Below, one piece after another: positions 57,921 to 64,000 of a stretch of DNA of 64,000 nucleotides (within the stretch, counting starts at the first letter, position 1; each line of letters starts with the position of its first letter). The translations under genes were made by a program, and so were the position numbers. The notes under the pieces were generated by a model. It ran no database searches and was not told the DNA's origin. It saw nothing but the letters and a program-made list of their open reading frames with translations. The stretch is from CAIKBL01 sp964555355 (lineage in GTDB: Bacteria; Pseudomonadota; Gammaproteobacteria; Ga0077536): contig CAZKRY010000013.1 of assembly GCA_964555355.1 (NCBI GenBank), positions 124,001 to 188,000 of the forward strand, in the 5' to 3' direction.

Positions 57921-59627
57921 ATGCGTGATTACCTGCGTTCACTGCGCGTGTTTTTTGCGTATGCGGGGGGCTATAGCCTCGTGATTAACCTCTTGATGAT
58001 CGTGCCATCGCTCTACATCCTGCAGGTGTTCGATCGCGTACTGTCGAGCCGCAGCAACGAAACTTTGCTGGTGTTGTCCGCATTGGCCGTCGGCGCGTTG
58101 CTGGTCGGCGCGGTATTTGATGTCTTGCGCAGCAAGTTACTGGTGCGCGCGGCGCTGACCCTGGAGGCCGAAATGAATCCACGCGTGCTGGTGGATTTAT
58201 TGGACGACAGCGCAAATCCCACGGGCGCCACCAATCCCCATGCGTTGCGCGATGTCGCCGCGGTCCGCGCCTTTCTCGCCGGACCCGGTTTGGTGTCGAT
58301 TTTTGATTTGCCGTGGTTACCGGCGTATCTGCTCCTCATCTTCGCCTTTCATCCGCTCTTAGGCGCGATCGCGCTCGCCGGCGGGGCGCTGTTGTTTGGC
58401 TTGGCCTATCTGAATGAGCTCTCCGCGCGTCACGCGACGCAAGCCCTGCAGACCGAAACACGTCGCGCGCAGACCTTTTCCGAACAGAGCGTGCGCAACG
58501 CGGAAGTCGTGACCGCGCTCGGTATGAGCGGCAATCTGGCGCGCGCATATGCCGAACAAATGCATCGCGCGCTTGGTTGGCAGGTGCGGACCACTGATCG
58601 TGCCAGTCTATTTGGCGCAATGTCTCGGCTGACGCGTCAATTACTCCAAATGGTCATGATGGCCGCCGGCGCTTATTTGGTCATCAATCTCCACACCTCC
58701 CCCGGTGTGATGATCGCGGCCACCTTGTTACTCGGTCGTGCCTTGGCGCCGATTGAAAGTGTCATCGCCTCCTGGAAAAGCCTGCTCGATGCGCGCGCGG
58801 CCTACGCGCGATTGAACGCGCAATTTGGCGCGATCGCGCACGAGGCGGCGCGGATTGACCTGCCGGCACCGACCGGCGCACTGCAAGTGGAGCGGCTGGT
58901 GTTCGGCGTTGCCGGGCGCGAAGCGCCTGTGCTGCAAGGCATTTCTTTCGACCTGGCAGCCGGCGAGAGCCTGGCGATCATCGGCCCTAGTGCTTCTGGA
59001 AAATCAACACTGGCACGCCTGCTCATGGGCGTGTGGCAGCCGCACGCCGGACAGGTTCGCCTGGACGGTGCCGAGTTACGCCAATGGCAACGTGAGCGCT
59101 TGGGCGTACACATGGGTTATCTCCCGCAGGACGTGGAACTTTTCTCCGGCACGGTGGCGCAGAACATCGCACGCATGGGCGAGGTGCAGAGCGAGGACGT
59201 GATCGCGGCCGCCCGGCGCGCCGGCGTGCACGAGATGATCCTGCGCCTGCCGCAAGGGTATGAGACCTTGGTCGGTACGGGCGGGGCGTTTCTCTCTGGC
59301 GGGCAACGGCAACGGCTGGCGCTCGCGCGTGCCCTCTATGGCGAGCCCACGCTTGTCGTGCTCGATGAACCCAATGCCAACTTGGATGCAGAGGGTGAAT
59401 TAGCGCTACTCAACGCCATCAAACAACTCAAACAAGCCGGCAGCACGGTGGTGATGGTGGTGCATCGCCCGTCGCTACTGCGCGATATCGACAAGGTCTT
59501 GGTGTTACGCGACGGGCGGATCGAACACTTCGGTGCGCGCGATGAAGTCATGACCAGACTCGTGCCCAGTGTGCAACGTATCCCACCCAATGCAGTTCCA
59601 GTTGAGAGGAGACAAGTCCATGCATAG
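57921..59627 (+). CDS. Type I secretion system ABC transporter (PrtD-like permease/ATPase)
   Basis: The 568-residue half-transporter has a membrane domain (about 15-290, beginning FFAYAGGYSLVINLLMIVPS) and an ATPase domain with Walker A IIGPSASGKSTLARLLMG, the signature FLSGGQRQRLALARALYG and Walker B LVVLDEPNANLD. There is no C39 peptidase domain, which fits the serralysin/lipase exporter type. AAGGAGAT precedes ATG 57921. It overlaps the membrane-fusion gene by eight bases. The substrate is most likely the RTX protein upstream. Confidence 0.94.
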   Translation: MRDYLRSLRVFFAYAGGYSLVINLLMIVPSLYILQVFDRVLSSRSNETLLVLSALAVGALLVGAVFDVLRSKLLVRAALTLEAEMNPRVLVDLLDDSANPTGATNPHALRDVAAVRAFLAGPGLVSIFDLPWLPAYLLLIFAFHPLLGAIALAGGALLFGLAYLNELSARHATQALQTETRRAQTFSEQSVRNAEVVTALGMSGNLARAYAEQMHRALGWQVRTTDRASLFGAMSRLTRQLLQMVMMAAGAYLVINLHTSPGVMIAATLLLGRALAPIESVIASWKSLLDARAAYARLNAQFGAIAHEAARIDLPAPTGALQVERLVFGVAGREAPVLQGISFDLAAGESLAIIGPSASGKSTLARLLMGVWQPHAGQVRLDGAELRQWQRERLGVHMGYLPQDVELFSGTVAQNIARMGEVQSEDVIAAARRAGVHEMILRLPQGYETLVGTGGAFLSGGQRQRLALARALYGEPTLVVLDEPNANLDAEGELALLNAIKQLKQAGSTVVMVVHRPSLLRDIDKVLVLRDGRIEHFGARDEVMTRLVPSVQRIPPNAVPVERRQVHA

Positions 59628-60942
59628 CACAACCCTTCCTGCGTTTGATTTAGCGCAGGTCAAAAACCCACGCGCCCTTATCCGTAGCGGCAATCTCTTG
59701 GCCCTTAGTTTGGTCGTTGGTCTCGGAAGTTGGGTGACCTTCGCGCCATTGAACGGCGCGGTCATCGCGCCGGGATTCGTTAAGGTGGATATGAACCGCA
59801 AAACGGTGCAACACCAAGAAGGTGGACTCGTGCAGGAATTACTGGTGCGCGACGGTGATCACGTCGAAGCCGGTCAACCCTTATTGATTCTGAAGGACGT
59901 GAAGGTCGATGCGACGCAAGACCTGTTTCGCACCCAGCTCGACTCAGAGCTTGCCAAAGCGGCACGGCTGGACGCCGAGCGTACCGGGCAAGATGCCATC
60001 AACTTTCCCGCCGAGCTCGGTGAGCGCGCGCGCGAAGCGCGGGTCGCGGAATTATTGACGCGGGAGCAGGCGGTGTTCACCGCCAAGCGCGAGTCGATGC
60101 AAGAGCAATTGGCGTTGATTGCGGCACAGGCGCGGGATATCGAGGCGGAAGTGCATGCGCGCGCCCGCCAAGCGTCGAGCGATCAACGGTCCCTCTCGTT
60201 ACAGGAGCAAGAGATCGCGGCCAACGAGGCGATGGTGGCGAAAGGTTATGTCAGCAAGAGTCGACTTTCAGAACTCAAGCGCATGGCCTCGGACTATGAA
60301 TCGCGGCAAAGCCAAAACCAGGCGCAGCTTGCCCAGTCGCGGCAACGCGCGGCGGAACTCCGTCTACGGGCCGCCGCACTGCGCACCAACTACATGCGCG
60401 AAGCGGCGGAGGAGCATAAACAAGCAGTCGCCACGGTGTTTGATCTGCGCGAGCGGTTACGCCCGTGGGTTGACGCGCGGGAACGGCAAGTCGTTACCGC
60501 GCCGGTGAGTGGCGAAGTCGTCAATCTGCGCGTGAGTTCTCCAGGCGCGGTGATCGGGCCGCGTGACGCCATTCTGGATATCGTGCCGCACGAAGCCGAT
60601 CTCGTGGTCGAATCGAAGATACGACCCGAGGACATCAACTCGGTACACGCCGGTGCGCTTGCCGACGTGCGGCTAACGTCCTTCAAACAACGGATCACAC
60701 CGATGGTCGCGGCGGAAGTCGTGTATGTCTCGGCCGATCGTTTGGAAGACCAGGCTACTGGTGCGCCGTATTACCAAGCGCATGTCAAAGTCACTCGCGC
60801 GGCCTTGCATGCGGCGGGGATCAACAAACTGCAAGCGGGTTTGCCGGCGGAGGTGTTTGTCAAAACCGGCGAACGCACGGCGCTTGGCTATTTTCTCGAA
60901 CCCGTCACCGGCTTTTTGAGCCACGCGTTGCGGGAGCCATAG
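59620..60942 (+). CDS. Type I secretion membrane-fusion protein (HlyD/PrtE-like)
   Basis: The 440-residue protein has one N-terminal membrane anchor (about 27-46, LLALSLVVGLGSWVTFAPLN), a lipoyl-like domain (VKVDMNRKTVQHQEGGLVQE, DGDHVEAGQPLLIL), a long coiled-coil hairpin (about 100-310) and the beta-barrel end with RLTSFKQRITPMVAAEVVYV. ATG 59620 follows GAGGAG and overlaps the ABC gene; an in-frame start at 59569 lies further inside it. No TolC-type outer-membrane gene is present in the window. Confidence 0.94.
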   Translation: MHSTTLPAFDLAQVKNPRALIRSGNLLALSLVVGLGSWVTFAPLNGAVIAPGFVKVDMNRKTVQHQEGGLVQELLVRDGDHVEAGQPLLILKDVKVDATQDLFRTQLDSELAKAARLDAERTGQDAINFPAELGERAREARVAELLTREQAVFTAKRESMQEQLALIAAQARDIEAEVHARARQASSDQRSLSLQEQEIAANEAMVAKGYVSKSRLSELKRMASDYESRQSQNQAQLAQSRQRAAELRLRAAALRTNYMREAAEEHKQAVATVFDLRERLRPWVDARERQVVTAPVSGEVVNLRVSSPGAVIGPRDAILDIVPHEADLVVESKIRPEDINSVHAGALADVRLTSFKQRITPMVAAEVVYVSADRLEDQATGAPYYQAHVKVTRAALHAAGINKLQAGLPAEVFVKTGERTALGYFLEPVTGFLSHALREP

Positions 60943-60976
60943 GCCCGCAATCCTCGGGTGTATCGGAAAACTGAGA

Positions 60977-61002
60977 GAAGCCCGGCTTTCGCCGGGCTTC
61001 TT
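60977..61002 (+). terminator. Hairpin terminator after the type I secretion genes
   Basis: GAAGCCCGGC-TTTC-GCCGGGCTTC forms a perfect 10-bp stem, followed by TTGTGCTC. It is 34 bases past the HlyD-like stop. The T-run is short, but the stem is strong, and the region is convergent with the kinase gene at 61076. Confidence 0.8.
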
Positions 61003-61075
61003 GTGCTCAATAATAAGGCCACTCTGAATAAGTCCCTCCTGGACTTTTCAGAGACCGCACTCATGCAGAGCTTCC

Positions 61076-63019
61076 CTAACTCAATATTTTCTGCACCGCG
61101 CTCAGCAAGGTCGGCACCGTAAAGGGCTTCTCGACATAAACCGCGCGGGTGTCTTTGAAAAATTGTTGGGTACCGGCGGAAAGGCTGTCGCCGGTAACAA
61201 ACACCACCCGCGGCGCAAGCGCGGGGTAGCGTTGTTCGATTTCGCGCCAGAGCGTGACGCCGTCGATGTCCGGCATGCGCAGATCGGTAATGACCGCGTC
61301 AAACCGCGCGGTGGCGAGCATTTCCAACGCCACCGCCCCGGATTCAGCGGTCGCGACTTCGTAACCCGCGGTCTCGAGCGCTTGGCGAACCAAGTCCGCG
61401 AGCTCCGATTCATCGTCCACCACCAGCACGCGCGCCGTCTCCAGTTGCGACGACTCTGCCGCCGGCGCTGCCTTATCCGCGGCAGCGGTTTCGCCGATAG
61501 GTAGCGTCAATAAAAAGCTCGCGCCATGCGCGCTTGGTTCAAGCAATAGATCGCCGCTGTGTTCACGCGCAATCGAACGCGATACCGACAAGCCTAAGCC
61601 GGTGCCAGAACCTTCCACCTTGGTGGTGAAAAACGGATCAAATACGCGCTCGCGCACCGCGGCTGGGATCCCAGGTCCGTTATCCGAGAGTCGCATCCAC
61701 ACGCCGGCCGGGGTCTCCGCGTGCGCCGCGGTGGTCCCCGTGGCGATGGTGACGGTGGCCTGTGGTTGGCCGGTCATCGCCTGTTGTGCATTGACGAGCA
61801 AATTCAACACTACCTGTCCGAGCTGATCGCTATCTGCGACGATTTCCGGCAGATCGGGCGCAAGCGTTTGAATGACCTTAAGCCCCGAGGTGCGCAAGCT
61901 GTATTGCAGTAAATCGAGCGCGCCGGTGATCAGGTTATTCAACTGCGTGGGCTTGCGTTCGCTGCTTTTCTGCCGCGCCATGTTGAGAAAGGTGCGCACG
62001 ATGCGGCCACAGCGCTCAGTGGCTTCGCGAATACTCACCACATCGCTGCGCAAGCTTTCATCCGCGCATTTCATTTCAAGCAAGCTGGCGCGGCCCATCA
62101 CAATTGCGAGTGGATTGTTGAGTTCGTGCGCGACGCCCGCGAGCAGGCTGCCCATGGCGGAAAGTTTCTCGCTCTGGCGTAGCGCATCGCGTTGGCGCTC
62201 GATCTGCTCGGCCGCCGCTTGGCGTTCGGTCAGATCAATCAGCGAGGCGGTATAAAACGTTTCGCCTTCGGTTTGCGTGCGCCACAACACCATTTCCACC
62301 GGGATCTCGCTGCCATCCGCGCGCAGCGCGGACATCTCCAGCCGTTTGCCGAGCACCTGCGGCGTGCCGGAATCACGCAAACGTTGCATGCCCGCCAAAT
62401 GCCCCGCGCGAAACCGCGCCGGGATGATGACATCACTTACCGGCTTGCCGAGCACGTCTGCGCGAGTACAACCGAACATACGTTCGGCCGTTGGGTTGAA
62501 TTCCGCGATCAGACCATCCGCATCGGTGGAAATAAGTCCGACCAGCGCGTTATCGACGATGGCGGACTTGAGCGCCTCGCTTTTGCGCAGCGCTTCGACG
62601 CTTAAGATGGCTTCGGTGGCGTCGCTGACCGCGATGATGATGGCATTCACCGCGCCATGCCCATCGCGATACGGGATGAGGTGCAGTTTGACGAAGCGCC
62701 GGCCGAGTAAATCGTCGTTGACCCATTCTTCACGCCGCACGGCATTGCCGGCCATCAGGGTCTGCAACAACGGCCCGTAACTGCCGGCGATCTCTTTGCC
62801 GTGCACTTCCGAGATATGTTTGCCAAGATAAAACTCAAGCGGTTGCGTGCGCATCTCAAGCCAGGTGGGATTGACGTACACAAACTTGAGATCGAGCCCG
62901 ATGACGCTGACGCGCTCCGGCATGGAATCAAACAAGAGCCGCAGCGTCGTCGCATTCGCGCCAAACAACGCATTGAAGGCGTCGAGTGCGGAGGGTGATG
63001 GAGGATTAGGCGGATTCAT
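61076..63019 (-). CDS. Hybrid sensor histidine kinase (PAS-PAS-HisKA-HATPase-REC)
   Basis: The 647-residue kinase has no membrane segment. It carries two PAS domains (about 20-140 and 150-275; the second contains NALVGLISTDADGLIAEFNP), HisKA with GVAHELNNPLAIVMGRASLL, HATPase with NLLVNAQQAM, LSDNGPGIP and GTGLGLSVSRSI, and a C-terminal receiver (VLVVDDESELADLVRQALET, Asp in VITDLRMPDIDG, Lys in YVEKPFT). ATG 63019 is preferred over TTG 63055. It follows the response regulator by ten bases. The cytoplasmic PAS pair suggests a redox, light or metabolite signal, which is not identifiable here. Confidence 0.9.
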   Translation of the reverse strand: MNPPNPPSPSALDAFNALFGANATTLRLLFDSMPERVSVIGLDLKFVYVNPTWLEMRTQPLEFYLGKHISEVHGKEIAGSYGPLLQTLMAGNAVRREEWVNDDLLGRRFVKLHLIPYRDGHGAVNAIIIAVSDATEAILSVEALRKSEALKSAIVDNALVGLISTDADGLIAEFNPTAERMFGCTRADVLGKPVSDVIIPARFRAGHLAGMQRLRDSGTPQVLGKRLEMSALRADGSEIPVEMVLWRTQTEGETFYTASLIDLTERQAAAEQIERQRDALRQSEKLSAMGSLLAGVAHELNNPLAIVMGRASLLEMKCADESLRSDVVSIREATERCGRIVRTFLNMARQKSSERKPTQLNNLITGALDLLQYSLRTSGLKVIQTLAPDLPEIVADSDQLGQVVLNLLVNAQQAMTGQPQATVTIATGTTAAHAETPAGVWMRLSDNGPGIPAAVRERVFDPFFTTKVEGSGTGLGLSVSRSIAREHSGDLLLEPSAHGASFLLTLPIGETAAADKAAPAAESSQLETARVLVVDDESELADLVRQALETAGYEVATAESGAVALEMLATARFDAVITDLRMPDIDGVTLWREIEQRYPALAPRVVFVTGDSLSAGTQQFFKDTRAVYVEKPFTVPTLLSAVQKILS

Positions 63020-63029
63020 CAGGCTGCTT

Positions 63030-63776
63030 TTATTTACTCCCTGGCTCCGGTACAAAAACGTAACCTACATTGCGCACGGTCTTCAGCACCTGCGGGCGAT
63101 CAGGGTTGTGTTCCACTTTGCGCCGCAGCCGCATGATGCGCAGGTCAATCGATCGATCAAACACGTCCCACCCACGATTGTGTGCCTGCCCCATGATTTG
63201 ATCCCGGTTGAGCGGGCGGTTGGGATGGCGCGCGAAGAGCGCCAGTAATTCAAATTCCGCCGCGGTGATCGGGATTTCAATCCCGTCCTCATCCAACAAG
63301 CGGTGTTCATCGATGAGCAACCAACAACGGCCAAAACGAATACGTTTGCTTGGCGTCGGAGAACCTTCTAGGACGGTTGGTGCTGCCGTGAGCTGGGTCA
63401 TTCTGCGCAATAACGCGCGGACCCGCGCCAACAGCTCACGGAGTTCGAAGGGTTTGGGTAGGTAATCGTCCGCGCCCACTTCCAAGCCGATGATGCGATC
63501 CATCGCCTCCGCTGCCGTGGTTAGCATGATGATGCCGAGCGCGGGATGCTGCGCGCGCAACCAGCGGGCGAGCGATAGGCCATCTTCGCCCGGCATGCGG
63601 ATATCGAGGATGGCGACCTGCGGGACCGCTGCGGCGACCGCCTCGCGCGCGGCCGTGGCGTGTTCCGCCTGGCAGACCGCAAGTCCCTCACGCGTCAGAT
63701 ATTCCGCCACAATCGCGCGCAGCTCGGGTTCGTCGTCCACAATCAAGATTTGGGCTGGGGCGAGGGGCGTATTCAT
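63030..63776 (-). CDS. OmpR-family response regulator
   Basis: The 248-residue regulator has the receiver motifs ILIVDDEPELRAIVAEYLTR, Asp in VAILDIRMPGEDG, LTTAAEA (Thr), YLPKPFELREL (Lys), and a C-terminal winged helix (about 150-245, GWDVFDRSIDLRIMRLRRKV). It is transcribed first, with the hybrid kinase just after it, so they are likely partners in a phosphorelay. All phosphorylation-site residues are intact. Targets are unknown; the RTX export locus is the nearest neighbour but faces the other way. Confidence 0.92.
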   Translation of the reverse strand: MNTPLAPAQILIVDDEPELRAIVAEYLTREGLAVCQAEHATAAREAVAAAVPQVAILDIRMPGEDGLSLARWLRAQHPALGIIMLTTAAEAMDRIIGLEVGADDYLPKPFELRELLARVRALLRRMTQLTAAPTVLEGSPTPSKRIRFGRCWLLIDEHRLLDEDGIEIPITAAEFELLALFARHPNRPLNRDQIMGQAHNRGWDVFDRSIDLRIMRLRRKVEHNPDRPQVLKTVRNVGYVFVPEPGSK

Positions 63777-63904
63777 CGGGGAGCCCGGTTAAAAACGCGG
63801 CGCCTGCTTAGCAGACGTATCGGTTGAACTCAGCACTACAGGTAAAACGAGAGGCAGGAAACGCATCGCCAAATGATGAAAGCGCGGGATGAGATTTGCA
63901 ATCC

Positions 63905-63933
63905 ACCCGGTGGCTGCGGGGCAGCCACCGGGT
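63905..63933 (-). terminator. Strong GC hairpin downstream of the truncated right-edge gene
   Basis: ACCCGGTGGCTGC (63905-63917) pairs exactly with GCAGCCACCGGGT (63921-63933) around GGG. It starts ten bases past the stop of the - strand gene at 63943, and GGATTGCAAATC follows on that strand. Position and stem favour a terminator although the T-run is poor. Confidence 0.7.
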
Positions 63934-63942
63934 AGTGTGCGC

Positions 63943-64000
63943 TTAGAAGAGCGTGAGGCCGTTGAGATTACCTCCCAGCGATTTCACGTTGCCGATATTG
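63943..64000 (-). CDS. C-terminal end of a - strand gene cut by the window edge
   Basis: The frame ending at 63943-63945 is open to the right edge and encodes NIGNVKSLGGNLNGLTLF before the stop. A strong hairpin follows it. Only 18 complete codons are visible, so the product cannot be identified. Reading frame and hairpin position are the only support. Confidence 0.45.
   Translation of the reverse strand, partial: NIGNVKSLGGNLNGLTLF

Overview
The window reads as chromosomal DNA of a GC-rich, non-enteric environmental gammaproteobacterium. The main evidence is the left end, which carries the classic gammaproteobacterial block nnr-tsaE-amiC-mutL-miaA-hfq-hflX-hflK-hflC-yjeT-purA, with hisZ between yjeT and purA as in pseudomonads and relatives rather than enterics. 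MutL lacks the endonuclease motif, which also fits this group. Species cannot be named from the sequence alone. No tRNA, rRNA, CRISPR array, intact transposase or phage gene was seen.

Layout. 1-12924: housekeeping block on the + strand, many genes overlapping by 1-8 bases, ending with pdxH. 13117-16739: gnd-zwf-pgl, the oxidative pentose phosphate branch in one operon. 16796-29092: a catabolic island with a Baeyer-Villiger monooxygenase and an acyl-CoA dehydrogenase on the - strand, facing a + strand run of methyltransferase, SDR, large acyl-CoA dehydrogenase, CoA ligase, MFS carrier and RND/MMPL exporter. This is what one expects for oxidation, ring opening and beta-oxidation-like breakdown of a cyclic or branched hydrophobic compound. 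29089-33232 (- strand): two-component pair, AEC carrier and aspartate/aromatic aminotransferase. 33349-33461: a large perfect inverted repeat. 34061-37890: a flavin-dependent hydroxylase divergent from an intradiol (hydroxyquinol-type) dioxygenase and a CoA ligase. 38041-44262: a GntR/FCD regulator divergent from a catechol meta-cleavage lower pathway (dmpC, E, F, G, H order), which lacks any extradiol ring-cleavage gene. 44316-46587: an SDR without catalytic Ser and Lys, a DUF4143 ATPase whose start codon abuts a perfect palindrome, and gene remnants. 46607-53846: two VanA-like Rieske oxygenases, one divergent from a XylR/DmpR-type sigma54 activator (with a convincing -24/-12 promoter between them), the other downstream of a MalT-like LuxR (LAL) regulator. 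54161-54319: a decayed second copy of the SDR tail. 55879-60942: an RTX protein with no catalytic domain, plus ABC transporter and membrane-fusion protein of a type I secretion system. 61076-63776: response regulator and hybrid PAS histidine kinase. The right edge cuts a - strand gene.

How it fits together. The oxygenases, hydroxylase, BVMO, CoA ligases and dehydrogenases would feed aromatic or alicyclic compounds to ring cleavage. The dmpC-H enzymes would convert 2-hydroxymuconate semialdehyde to pyruvate and acetyl-CoA. The upstream extradiol dioxygenase, the Rieske reductase, the flavin reductase, TolC and MutH are all absent here and must lie elsewhere if these systems work. The most promising signals are the sigma54-controlled Rieske unit, the scaffold-only RTX secretion locus, the palindrome on the DUF4143 ATPase start, and the degenerate SDR with its decayed paralogue.
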